DNA of 16,668 bases from Deltaproteobacteria bacterium RIFCSPLOWO2_02_FULL_57_26 (GTDB taxonomy: Bacteria > Desulfobacterota > Binatia > UBA9968), in contig MGSI01000012.1 of NCBI GenBank assembly GCA_001798455.1, forward strand, positions 1 to 16,668, read 5' to 3'. The translations under genes were made by a program, and so were the position numbers. Shown here one piece after another: positions 1 through 7,326 of the stretch. The notes under the pieces were generated by a model. The model was not told the origin of the DNA, ran no database searches, and was given only the letters and a program-made list of their open reading frames with translations. Position 1 is the stretch's first letter. Every line of letters begins with the position of its first letter.

Positions 1-1
1 T

Positions 2-355
2 ATGGCGAACCCGTCTGAGACCGGGGAAAGAGACCCGCGCCTGGACGGAAGCACCCGGAGCCAGCCCGTGAGGGTGAAAGTGGTATTGATGGGCGAGCTC
101 AAGCGGTGGGCAGGGAGGCAAGAGTTGACCGTAGAGCTTCCCGGGGGGAGCACGGTGCAGACGCTCGCGAAAAAGCTCTCGGATCTATGCGGGGAAACCT
201 TTGCTCAGAATGCGCTTACCAAAGAGAGATCCATACAACCCCATGTGGCCGTGTTTATCGACGGAGTTCAGATGGGGAGGCTGGCAGGAACTCAAACCAT
301 CCTTACCGGTGGGAAGGTGGAGTTGATGCTCCTACCGATGTACGAGGGCGGATAA
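2..355 (+). CDS. MoaD/ThiS-family beta-grasp sulfur-carrier-like protein (with C-terminal Gly-Gly)
   Basis: A small ubiquitin-like protein of 117 residues that ends in MYEGG. A terminal Gly-Gly is what MoaD and ThiS use: it is adenylated by MoeB/ThiF-type enzymes and turned into a thiocarboxylate that donates sulfur to molybdopterin or thiazole. The core begins near residue 23 (VRVKVVLMGELKRWAG), followed by an ELPGG turn and a KVELMLLP strand before the tail. The ATG at 2 gives an unusual polar leader of about 22 residues. A GTG at 68, preceded by GGAG at 57-60, would give 95 residues, matching the 96-residue paralogue at 3067, so the true start is uncertain. The gene lies 38 bp upstream of the molybdopterin oxidoreductase, which suggests a role in its cofactor supply. 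The family call is strong; the specific carrier role is inferred. Confidence 0.82.
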   Translation: MANPSETGERDPRLDGSTRSQPVRVKVVLMGELKRWAGRQELTVELPGGSTVQTLAKKLSDLCGETFAQNALTKERSIQPHVAVFIDGVQMGRLAGTQTILTGGKVELMLLPMYEGG

Positions 356-393
356 GGCGATGGGAAGTAGATAGGCAGTGACAGGAGCAAGCC

Positions 394-3003
394 ATGATTA
401 GCTTACTTAAAGGTCGGGACACCAAGCCCCACATCGTTTATCGGCCTGGGGGCGAACGGCATAAGTCGACGACCAGTGACTGGGTGCCCACCACGTGTCG
501 CATGTGCCTCGTGGGCTGTCACGTCCTGGTCAAAGTGGAGAATGGGAGAGTCGTAAACGTCGTGGGTAACCCTGACTCCCCTAAGAACCGGGGCCGGATG
601 TGCGCCAAGGGCAAGTCGGGGATCATGAACCATTACAACCCAAACCGGGTGACCAAGCCGCTGAAGCGCAGCAATCCGGAGAAAGGGATCGGGGTCGACC
701 CCAGATGGCAGGAGATACCGTGGGAGGAGGCCATAGACATCATCGCCAAGAAGATGAAGAAGATCTACGTGGAGGACCCACGCAAACTATACCTGCAAAC
801 CTGGGGAGCCCGAGGGCTGATCCAATGGCTAGGGGTCCTTGTGCCGGTTTTCGGAACTCCCTACCACCAGGAATCGCTGTCTGGCACCTGTGGTAAGTCG
901 ATCCATTCGATACAGTTCCTAACTGCCGGGGGTTTCTGGGATGAGGTGGACTTTGAATACTGCAGGTACCTCATCGATGTTGGGACTCAGCAGGGAGTGG
1001 CGACACGAGAGGGGTTCAACCACACCATCGCGGATTGTGCCACCGCAAGGATGGAACGGGGCATGAAGCTGGTGGTGGTGGACCCGGTGGGGAATAACGC
1101 GGCGGCGAAGGCTGACGAATGGCTTCCAATTCGGCCTGGAACTGACGCCGCCTTCGGCCTGGGAATGTTGAATGTCCTATTAAACGAAGTGAAGATTTAC
1201 GATGCGGATTTCCTCAAGCATCACACCAACGCCGGTTACTTAGTGGGGCCGAACTGGAAATACGTGCGTGACCCCGCCACCAGGAAGCCTCTCCTATACG
1301 ATCAAAGTGACGGCGAGATAAAGACATACGACGATCCGACGCTGAAGGACCCGGGGTTAGAGGGGGAGTACAGCGTTCAGGGACAAAAGGCGAAGCCGGC
1401 CTTTGATCTCCTCAAGGCTCGTGCCGCCGAGTATCCCGTTGAGCGGGTGGAGGGGATCACCTCCATTCCAGCCAAAACCCTCCGGCGGATCGCCCGAGAG
1501 TTTGGCGAGGCGGCCCAGATCGGATCCATCATCCGCATCGACGGAGTGGAGCTGCCCTACCGGCCCGTTGCCCTTAACTGGTGCCGGGGGCCGCAGGGTC
1601 ACAAACACGGTTGGCATCACTGTTGGGCCCTCCACCTAGTGAACCTGGTACTGGGCGCGATCAATGTGCCAGGCGGTTACCAGTGCACCCGGACGGCCAG
1701 CAACTGGCCAATCAAGTCCTGGCCGGAAGCGGGCGAGGACGGGATGCTTGGCTACAGCAGCGTGAAGTACCGCCACCACGCTCAGCCGTTCCCGGGGCGC
1801 CCTGCCGCACGGCCTACGCGCCACGACCTCTTTGAGCTCTTCCCTGTCGCAGCTCATACCAGATCGGTCGTGCCGTTGGTAAATAGTGGTGACCTGAAAA
1901 AATGGGGCATCGATCACAAGATCGAAATGATTATTCACACTCCCGGGAACCAGTTGGCCGGAGGGTTTGCCGACTTGGAGTCGGTGGTGAACTTCTACAA
2001 GGGCGTTGATCTGGTTGTGGGCTTTGCAATCGAACTCAATGAGACTCATGAAATGGACGACATCGTGCTGCCCATGCCAACCTACCTGGAGGAGAACCTA
2101 CTCAATGTACCCGACAGCGTGGCAGGGGAATGGGTGGGGTTCCGCCAAATTCAGCAACAGGTGGTGGCGATGCCCGAGGAGATGCGACGCCCTTCCGAGG
2201 TGCTGACGGAAATCTACGACCGGGTTGGGATTCTGGACGAAGTGTACCATGTGTTCAACCTTACCCTTGGTCTCAAGCCTCCCTACCTCCTGGAGCCGGG
2301 CAAGCGGTACGTCGAGGAGGAGATCCTCGATCGCGAAGCAAAGAGTTTGCATGGGCAGGATTTTGGCTGGGAGTGGTTCAAAGAGCATGGGATTATGGTC
2401 TGGCGTCGGGATATGGATGAACGTTACCCGGGTCGGTTTATCAAAGCACGAGTGCCTGTCTACCTGGAGCATTTCGTCCAGCGGCGTGAGGAGCTTGACG
2501 GGGTTCTTAGAGAGATGCGCCTTGATTGGGACACCTCGGACTACGATCCGCTGCCAGAGTGGATGCCCTGCAAAGCCTTTGAACAGATACAGCGAGGAGA
2601 GATCGATGCCATCGGGGTCCATTACAAGCTCCCCTATACGTATGGAGCGCAGGGCAACGCTAATCCCTGGATCAACGAGCTGTGCGATAAGCTCCCGCAC
2701 TCTTACGGGGTGCTTATCAACACGAGGCTGGCCCAGAAGAAAGGGATTAAGGACGGAGACGCCATCTGGCTGGAATCGCCGGTGAAAAAGGTGAAGGGGG
2801 TGGCCCGTGTGACCCAGATGGTGCATCCGGAGGTGGTCGGAATCGCAGGGCACGCCGGCCACTGGGCAGCGGGCAAACCTCTCTCTAAAGGCAAAGGTGT
2901 CAATTTCAACGGGTTGCTGCCCTATGATGTGGACCACATTGATTTGTTGAGTACGGCCAACGATTTTTGCGCGCCGGTGAAGGTGCGTAAGGTGGAGGGC
3001 TGA
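394..3003 (+). CDS. Molybdopterin-dependent oxidoreductase, 4Fe-4S catalytic subunit (DMSO reductase superfamily)
   Basis: An 869-residue catalytic subunit with bis-molybdopterin guanine dinucleotide fold. The N-terminal Cys motif is C35-x2-C38-x3-C42-x27-C70, ending RMCAKG, which binds one 4Fe-4S cluster. The Mo domains follow (VVVDPVGNNAAAKAD about 227-241, IRPGTDAAFGLGMLN about 246-260, TPGNQ about 516-520). A C-terminal dinucleotide-binding domain starts near 740 with the INTRLAQKKGIKDGD stretch. Cys166 in SGTCGKS is a candidate molybdenum ligand and is encoded by an ordinary TGT. The N terminus (MISLLKGRDT) carries no twin-arginine signal, so the enzyme is probably cytoplasmic. It resembles the polysulfide/thiosulfate reductase and acetylene hydratase branches, but the substrate cannot be read from sequence. 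No ferredoxin-like or membrane-anchor subunit follows; instead it sits between two MoaD/ThiS paralogues. The gene ends in TGA, so TGA is a normal stop in this genome. Confidence 0.9.
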   Translation: MISLLKGRDTKPHIVYRPGGERHKSTTSDWVPTTCRMCLVGCHVLVKVENGRVVNVVGNPDSPKNRGRMCAKGKSGIMNHYNPNRVTKPLKRSNPEKGIGVDPRWQEIPWEEAIDIIAKKMKKIYVEDPRKLYLQTWGARGLIQWLGVLVPVFGTPYHQESLSGTCGKSIHSIQFLTAGGFWDEVDFEYCRYLIDVGTQQGVATREGFNHTIADCATARMERGMKLVVVDPVGNNAAAKADEWLPIRPGTDAAFGLGMLNVLLNEVKIYDADFLKHHTNAGYLVGPNWKYVRDPATRKPLLYDQSDGEIKTYDDPTLKDPGLEGEYSVQGQKAKPAFDLLKARAAEYPVERVEGITSIPAKTLRRIAREFGEAAQIGSIIRIDGVELPYRPVALNWCRGPQGHKHGWHHCWALHLVNLVLGAINVPGGYQCTRTASNWPIKSWPEAGEDGMLGYSSVKYRHHAQPFPGRPAARPTRHDLFELFPVAAHTRSVVPLVNSGDLKKWGIDHKIEMIIHTPGNQLAGGFADLESVVNFYKGVDLVVGFAIELNETHEMDDIVLPMPTYLEENLLNVPDSVAGEWVGFRQIQQQVVAMPEEMRRPSEVLTEIYDRVGILDEVYHVFNLTLGLKPPYLLEPGKRYVEEEILDREAKSLHGQDFGWEWFKEHGIMVWRRDMDERYPGRFIKARVPVYLEHFVQRREELDGVLREMRLDWDTSDYDPLPEWMPCKAFEQIQRGEIDAIGVHYKLPYTYGAQGNANPWINELCDKLPHSYGVLINTRLAQKKGIKDGDAIWLESPVKKVKGVARVTQMVHPEVVGIAGHAGHWAAGKPLSKGKGVNFNGLLPYDVDHIDLLSTANDFCAPVKVRKVEG

Positions 3004-3066
3004 GGGGATACTTTCCAGCACTGAGCCAGCGCGCCCTAACGTGATACTGGAAGGGGGAGTCGATCT

Positions 3067-3357
3067 ATGCCGGCAGTGAGAGTCGTCTTGCGGGGCGAGT
3101 TCAAGAGGTTGGCAGGAGGAAAAGGGGAGCTGACCATAGACCTGCCGGAGGGGGGCACTGCGCAAATGCTTTTGGAGCGCGTCGCGCCTCTGTGCGGGAG
3201 CGCGTTTGCTGCCAAGGTGCTCACGCACGACGGCAGAATCATGCACGGCGTCTCAATCTTTCTCAACGGTCGGGAACTCGACACGGGCGGCACTTTGCCC
3301 AGCAGGACGGTTATTCCAGGTGGTCAGGTGGAGATCATGCGCCTGTCCGCTTCCTGA
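3067..3357 (+). CDS. MoaD/ThiS-family beta-grasp protein lacking the C-terminal Gly-Gly
   Basis: A 96-residue paralogue of the protein at the window start. The two share the pattern VRVVLRGEFKRLAG, then ELTIDLPEGGTAQ, LCGSAFAAKVLT, a VSIFLNGRELD strand and GGQVEIMRL; by eye roughly 40 percent of core residues are the same. The difference is at the end: this copy stops in RLSAS with no Gly-Gly. I looked in the two other frames after the stop and found no nearby Gly-Gly that a single frameshift would restore. Without the diglycine it should not work as a standard sulfur carrier. It may be a binding or assembly partner, or a drifting duplicate. The ATG at 3067 has GGGGGAG at 3053-3059 upstream. 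It lies 63 bp after the molybdoenzyme and 40 bp before the binding-protein gene, so probably in the same operon. Confidence 0.78.
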   Translation: MPAVRVVLRGEFKRLAGGKGELTIDLPEGGTAQMLLERVAPLCGSAFAAKVLTHDGRIMHGVSIFLNGRELDTGGTLPSRTVIPGGQVEIMRLSAS

Positions 3358-3377
3358 TCGGGGCTCACCATCTGAGG

Positions 3378-4557
3378 AACGTCAAAGGAGAAGGAATATG
3401 AGGTTCAGAATTGCCGTAGCTGGCATTGCAGGGATAATGACTGCGGCTTTCTTTTTGGCCTTCAGTCCAAAGGTAATGGCTGCGGATCAGGTGAAGTTCA
3501 GGATGGATTGGATCCTCGAAGGGAAACACGTGCCGTTCTACGTCGCCCGCGATAAGGGATTTTTCGAAAAGCGCGGTTTGGACGTGACCATTCTCGAGGG
3601 CCGTGGCTCGCTCCAGTCGGCCACGATGGTGGACGCGAAGCAGATGGATTACAGCTATGGGGACTTCCTGACGGCAGTTCAAGTGATGTCCAAGGGCGGG
3701 AAGAACCGGGCCATCGCGGTGGGCATGAGAGACAATGTCGGCAGCTTCGTCTTCCTGAAGAGCTCTGGAATCAAAACACCCAAGGACCTAGAGGGCAAGC
3801 GCTTCGGCACCAATCCGGGAGATTTCGGCCTCGTCCTGCTGCCCGCGGTGGCGGCGGTTGCGAAGATTGACATGAAGAAAATCGTCATTAAGACGATGGA
3901 GCCAGCCGTGCGCACGCCAGCTCTTTTTGAAGGGAAGATCGACTTCTTTCTCGGATCGAAAGGGGCGACCCTCCATGTGGTGGAGGTGCTGGGGAAAAGA
4001 CACGGAAAGGAAGTTGGTTACCTGTCCTTTAAAGACATGGGACTGAAAACCTACGGCCACGTGCTGCAGGCGCACGAAGACCTGATCAAGAAAAATCCTG
4101 ATCAGGTCCGGAGATTCGTCGCTGCGGTATTCGAGGCGTGGGCCTGGTCGATCAAAAACCCGCGGGAGGCTCTGGACATTTTCCTCAAGGCCAATCCCCA
4201 GGTGGACCGCGAGATTTCCCAGGCCCAGATTGAGGCGAGCTTCGATAACACCCAGGACTCTGTGACCAAGGAACATGGGATGGGCTATTTCGAAGAGGCA
4301 AAGGTGAAAGCTTCGGTGGAAGTAGCGAACAAGCACCTCGAGCTTTCTCCATCTGTCGACTACAAGATCACCTATACGAATGAATTCGTGAGCAATACCC
4401 CTCGAATGTAGAGAGCATCTTTGGCCAGCGTTATTCAGTACGACAAGGTCCGGAAAAGCTACAATTCCGGCGACGATGAGGTAGTCGCTCTTCAAGAGGT
4501 ATCGTTTAGCGTCGGCGAGGGCGAGTTTGTTACCGTCGTCGGACGAAGCGGGTGCGG
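3378..4557 (+). repeat. Direct repeat, copy 1 (binding protein plus 5' part of ATPase)
   Basis: This 1180-bp segment aligns without any gap to 5491-6670, at a constant offset of 2113 bp. It starts about 20 bp before the binding-protein ATG, including a nearly identical ribosome-binding region, and ends abruptly in the Walker A codons of the ATPase (after GGGTGCGG). Identity is not even: the last 250 bp are roughly 94 percent identical, including synonymous sites, while the middle of the binding-protein gene is clearly more diverged. Confidence 0.88.
3398..4411 (+). CDS. ABC transporter substrate-binding protein, NMT1/THI5-like (NitT/TauT type), copy 1
   Basis: A 337-residue periplasmic binding protein of the SsuA/ThiY-like group. 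The start is the ATG at 3398, with AAAGGAG and AAGGA just upstream. It opens a classic Sec signal peptide (basic MRFR, a hydrophobic stretch, cleavage predicted after VMA near residue 28). The mature part opens VKFRMDWILEGKHVPFYVA, typical of family members that bind small heterocyclic or sulfonate-like ligands, followed by DKGFFEKRGLDV and later KTPKDLEGKRFGTNP. The ligand cannot be assigned. It is paralogous to the protein at 5511, roughly three quarters identical by eye with no gaps (both are 337 residues). Directly behind it lies only a truncated ATPase copy, so it presumably shares the permease and ATPase downstream. Confidence 0.9.
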   Translation: MRFRIAVAGIAGIMTAAFFLAFSPKVMAADQVKFRMDWILEGKHVPFYVARDKGFFEKRGLDVTILEGRGSLQSATMVDAKQMDYSYGDFLTAVQVMSKGGKNRAIAVGMRDNVGSFVFLKSSGIKTPKDLEGKRFGTNPGDFGLVLLPAVAAVAKIDMKKIVIKTMEPAVRTPALFEGKIDFFLGSKGATLHVVEVLGKRHGKEVGYLSFKDMGLKTYGHVLQAHEDLIKKNPDQVRRFVAAVFEAWAWSIKNPREALDIFLKANPQVDREISQAQIEASFDNTQDSVTKEHGMGYFEEAKVKASVEVANKHLELSPSVDYKITYTNEFVSNTPRM

Positions 4558-4585
4558 TGTGGCCGATCTTGATCGATCTCTGTAA
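4421..4585 (+). pseudogene. Truncated ABC transporter ATPase (N-terminal 46 codons of a TauB/SsuB-type gene)
   Basis: Starting from a TTG, this frame reads as the first 46 codons of the intact ATPase at 6534, with one amino-acid change (Ser instead of Ile at residue 13). It keeps the same intergenic sequence after the upstream stop. Similarity ends within the Walker A motif: GRSGCG is followed by VADLDRSL and a TAA at 4583-4585 instead of the Lys-Thr-Thr that binds nucleotide. It lacks the Q-loop, signature, Walker B and H-loop, so it cannot hydrolyse ATP. The break at 4557/4558 is a clean junction rather than a frameshift, meaning the rest was lost or never copied. The sequence after the junction (4558-4677) does not match any ATPase part that I can see. 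Any 54-residue product would most likely be non-functional. Confidence 0.88.
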
Positions 4586-4677
4586 CCACTCCCCTGATTA
4601 GGTTGTCTTCTTGACACGACGGCGCTTATTCGATAGCTAAGAGCTGGCTCGGAAAGCCATTCTTTGTCGGAGGGCAT

Positions 4678-5469
4678 TTGAACGAAGGGGCTTACGGCGG
4701 GACTCCTTTTGGAGGCATCAAGTGGTCGGTGCTTTTTTTCCTCTGCCTCCTCGTTCTGTGGCAACTCGTCGTCCCCTTCTTGGGACTGCCCAGTTACCTT
4801 CTGCCTACACCAGCTCAGATCGTGGAGGAATTCGGGAAAAGGGGCGGCCTGCTCATGTCCCAGTTCCTGCCGACCTTCTACGAAACGATTCTCGGCTTTC
4901 TCCTTGGCGTAGCGGTAGGCGTGAGCGCCGGCCTCGGCATCGTTTACTCCAGGTTTCTTTGGCTGACCATTTACCCCTCTCTCGTCGTGGTCGGTTCGAT
5001 TCCGAGAGTCGCGATCGCCCCCTTGATCCTGATCTGGTTGGGAATCGACAGCCTGTGGTCCAAGGTGACCATCGCTTTTCTCGTCGCCTTCTTCCCTATG
5101 GTCATCAACTCGATCGTGGGATTTTCTCAGGTTGAGACCGAAATGCTCGATTTGGCCAAGACGATGGGAATGGGCCGTTGGATGGAGTTTAGAAAAATCC
5201 GTCTTCCGAATTCCATTCCGTATCTCTTTGCCGGGTTCAAGGCTTCCATCGCCTTGGCGGTGATCGGCGCCGTCGTGGCCGAGTTTGTTGCCGGCCAGAA
5301 GGGTTTAGGCTACCTGATCGTCGTCGCGAATAACGATCTGAACGCACCCCTTATCTTTGCTTCGATTATAGTTCTTTCCGCCATGTCGCTCGGTCTTTTC
5401 GGGATCATCGTCGGTTTGGAAAAAATGCTCATGCCCTGGCGGCGCGGCATTCAGCCAAGTGAGCTTTAA
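4678..5469 (+). CDS. ABC transporter permease, NitT/TauT type (SsuC/TauC-like)
   Basis: A 263-residue inner-membrane permease of the BPD_transp_1 family. Hydrophobic segments lie near residues 16-36, 69-91, 95-121, 128-148, 186-206 and 225-247. The cytoplasmic EAA-type loop that contacts the ATPase is at about 154-187 (LAKTMGMGRWMEF, then IRLPNSIPY). The YLLPTPAQIVEEF stretch after the first segment is typical of the SsuC/TauC/NrtB group. I chose the TTG at 4678 because GGAGGG sits at 4669-4674 and no better start lies near the first membrane segment. The gene is flanked on both sides by the 1.18-kb direct repeat. It is the only permease in the window, so both binding proteins presumably deliver to a homodimer of it. 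Confidence 0.9.
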   Translation: MNEGAYGGTPFGGIKWSVLFFLCLLVLWQLVVPFLGLPSYLLPTPAQIVEEFGKRGGLLMSQFLPTFYETILGFLLGVAVGVSAGLGIVYSRFLWLTIYPSLVVVGSIPRVAIAPLILIWLGIDSLWSKVTIAFLVAFFPMVINSIVGFSQVETEMLDLAKTMGMGRWMEFRKIRLPNSIPYLFAGFKASIALAVIGAVVAEFVAGQKGLGYLIVVANNDLNAPLIFASIIVLSAMSLGLFGIIVGLEKMLMPWRRGIQPSEL

Positions 5470-5490
5470 GAGACGGTTCTGGATGATCAA

Positions 5491-6670
5491 AACGTGAAAG
5501 GAGAAGGAATATGAGAATCAAAATCGGCGCAACCGGACTCGTGGGGATATTCATCGCCGCTGTCTTTTTGGCCTTCGGGCCAAAGGTGATGGCTGCGGAC
5601 CAGGTGAAGTTTCGGATGGACTGGATCATAGGAGGGCAATACGTGCCGTTTTATGTCGCCCGCGACAAGGGATTTTTCGAAAAGCATGGTCTCGACGTGA
5701 CCCTTATCGAGGGCCGCGGCTCGCTCCAGTCGGCCACGATGGTCGACGCGAAGCAGGTGGATTACAGCTTTGGGGACTTCGTGACGGCAGTTCAAGTGAT
5801 GTCCAAAGGGGGCAAGAATCGCTCTATCGCTGTAGGCATGAGGGACAACGGCGGCGGGTACATCTTTCTGGAGGGCTCTGGAATCAAGACGCCCAAGGAC
5901 CTCGAGGGCAAGCGCTTCGGGACCAATCCGGCGGACTTCGGCAGCGTTTTGCTGCCTGCGGTGGCAGCGGCTTCGCGGATCGATGCGAAGAAAATCATTA
6001 TCAGCACGATGGAGCCGGCCGTGCGCACCCCGGCTCTCTTTGAGGGTAAAATCGATTTCATTGCGGGCGCGAATGGTTCCAGCATTCAACGGATGGCGAT
6101 TCTGGGCGAGAAACAGGGAAAGAAAGTCCGATACCTGTTCTTTAAAGACATGGGGCTCAAAGCCTACGGCCATGTCCTTCAGGCACACGAGGACCTGATC
6201 AAAAAGAACCCCGACCAGCTCCAGAGATTCGTGGATGCGGTTTTCGAGGCGTTGGCCTGGACTGTCAAAAACCCGAAGGAAGGGTTAGAGATTTTCATGA
6301 AGGCCAATCCTCAGATAGAGCGCGACATTACCTCGGCCCAGATGGAGGCGAGCCTCGCCAACGCCCACGACTCTGTGACCAAGGAACACGGGCTGGGTTA
6401 TTTCGAAGAGGCAAAGGTGAAAGCTTCGGTGGAAGTAGCGAACAAGTACCTCGAGCTTTCTCCATCTGTCGACTACAAGATCACCTATACGAATCAATTC
6501 GTCAGAAAGACGCCTCGAATATAGAGAGCATCTTTGGCCAGCGTTATTCAGTACGACAAGGTCCGGAAAATCTACAATTCCGGCGACGATGAGGTAGTCG
6601 CTCTTCAAGAGGTATCGTTCAGCGTCGGTGAGGGTGAGTTTGTTACCGTCGTGGGCCGCAGCGGGTGCGG
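5491..6670 (+). repeat. Direct repeat, copy 2 (binding protein plus 5' part of ATPase)
   Basis: This is the partner of 3378-4557, collinear and without gaps at an offset of 2113 bp. Here the repeat runs on into a complete ATPase gene, so this is the structurally complete copy. Recombination between the two copies would delete the permease gene and one binding protein. Confidence 0.88.
5511..6524 (+). CDS. ABC transporter substrate-binding protein, NMT1/THI5-like (NitT/TauT type), copy 2
   Basis: A 337-residue paralogue of the protein at 3398, with the same signal-peptide layout (MRIKIG, hydrophobic run, cleavage after VMA) and the same AAAGGAGAAGGA ribosome-binding region. The mature N terminus reads VKFRMDWIIGGQYVPFYVA. 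Differences from copy 1 cluster in the signal peptide, in the WIIGGQY region and around residues 185-215 (IDFIAGANGSSIQRMAILG versus IDFFLGSKGATLHVVEVLG). These are plausible ligand-contact or hinge regions, so the two copies may bind different ligands. It is followed nine bases later by the intact ATPase, so this copy sits in the complete operon context. The ligand is unknown. Confidence 0.9.
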   Translation: MRIKIGATGLVGIFIAAVFLAFGPKVMAADQVKFRMDWIIGGQYVPFYVARDKGFFEKHGLDVTLIEGRGSLQSATMVDAKQVDYSFGDFVTAVQVMSKGGKNRSIAVGMRDNGGGYIFLEGSGIKTPKDLEGKRFGTNPADFGSVLLPAVAAASRIDAKKIIISTMEPAVRTPALFEGKIDFIAGANGSSIQRMAILGEKQGKKVRYLFFKDMGLKAYGHVLQAHEDLIKKNPDQLQRFVDAVFEALAWTVKNPKEGLEIFMKANPQIERDITSAQMEASLANAHDSVTKEHGLGYFEEAKVKASVEVANKYLELSPSVDYKITYTNQFVRKTPRI

Positions 6671-7292
6671 CAAGACGACGCTCTTAAAACTCACCGCTGG
6701 GCTGTTACAGCCCTCGGGGGGAGCGGTTCAGGTGGCAGGGGCTCCCGTCAGGGGGCCCCTCACCAATGTCGGGATCGTTTTCCAAGCGCCCGTACTGTTG
6801 GCGTGGCGTAAGGCGATCGATAATGTCCTGCTCCAGGTCGAGGCGAGGAAACTCAGGGTTGAGAACTACCGAAAGCGGGCTTTAGAACTGCTTGATCTCA
6901 CCGGACTTAAGGGTTTCGAGGAGCGCTACCCGAGCGAGCTTTCAGGGGGGATGCAGCAACGGGTGTCTATCAGCCGGGCGTTGATCCATGATCCGCCGCT
7001 GCTCCTGATGGATGAACCCTTCGGAGCCCTGGACGCCATCACCAGGGACGAGATGAATCTGGAACTGCTGAGAATCTGGCATGAGGCCAAAAAGACCGTC
7101 CTTTTTATCACTCACAGCATTCCCGAAGCGGTATTTCTGGGAGATCGCGTGATCGTCATGACGCCCAGGCCGGGAAAAGTTTCGGAAATCGTCAACATCG
7201 ACCTTCCCCGTCCGCGCACGACCGCGCTGCGGGACGAACCTAAATTTATCTCCTACGTCAGACAGATCCGCAAAAGCCTCGGGGTGCGTTAA
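6534..7292 (+). CDS. ABC transporter ATP-binding protein, NitT/TauT type (SsuB/TauB-like)
   Basis: A 252-residue ATPase with all expected motifs: Walker A GRSGCGKTT (41-49), Q-loop Gln84 in IVFQAPVLLAW, signature LSGGMQQR (136-143), Walker B LLLMDEP (156-162) with Asp160 and Glu161, D-loop GALD, and H-loop His194 in ITHSIPEA. The PRPGK near 211-215 and the SIPEAVFLGDR pattern are typical of the nitrate/sulfonate/taurine importer ATPases. The start is the TTG at 6534. The upstream stop at 6522-6524 excludes a longer form, the family N terminus begins here, and the same TTG is preserved in the pseudogene copy. It couples ATP hydrolysis to import through the permease at 4678. It is the last plus-strand gene before the convergent molybdenum hydroxylase operon. 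Confidence 0.93.
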   Translation: MASVIQYDKVRKIYNSGDDEVVALQEVSFSVGEGEFVTVVGRSGCGKTTLLKLTAGLLQPSGGAVQVAGAPVRGPLTNVGIVFQAPVLLAWRKAIDNVLLQVEARKLRVENYRKRALELLDLTGLKGFEERYPSELSGGMQQRVSISRALIHDPPLLLMDEPFGALDAITRDEMNLELLRIWHEAKKTVLFITHSIPEAVFLGDRVIVMTPRPGKVSEIVNIDLPRPRTTALRDEPKFISYVRQIRKSLGVR

Positions 7293-7326
7293 GCTTCGAA
7301 GCTTTCCGGCGGAGTAAAAAAGCTTC
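7291..7326. terminator. Possible bidirectional hairpin between convergent operons
   Basis: The 33-bp gap between the ATPase stop and the molybdenum hydroxylase stop holds a perfect 14-bp palindrome (7291-7304, AAGCTTCGAAGCTT). It overlaps an 8-bp inverted repeat, GAAGCTTT at 7298-7305 with AAAGCTTC at 7319-7326. On either strand this can form a stem between two converging transcripts. The U tract expected of a strong intrinsic terminator is poor: a run of six A residues lies inside the arm instead of after it. The terminator role is therefore tentative. Confidence 0.4.

Noticed and set aside
889..891. Selenocysteine in the molybdoenzyme, as in some formate dehydrogenases
   Set aside because: The candidate Mo-ligand codon for residue 166 is an ordinary TGT cysteine, and the gene has no internal TGA.
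2098..3246. Long minus-strand open frame (about 382 codons) opposite the molybdoenzyme gene
   Set aside because: It is an antisense shadow of a well-supported gene, its translation has no recognisable motif, and it crosses the gene boundary.
3206..3397. Longer 401-residue form of the first binding protein
   Set aside because: The extra 64 codons overlap the upstream beta-grasp gene in another frame. The ATG at 3398 has a strong ribosome-binding site and begins a proper signal peptide.
4611..4639. Possible sigma-70 promoter upstream of the permease
   Set aside because: TTGACA at 4611-4616 is perfect, but no good -10 hexamer lies 16-18 bases on (TAGCTA at best), so it is not listed as a feature.
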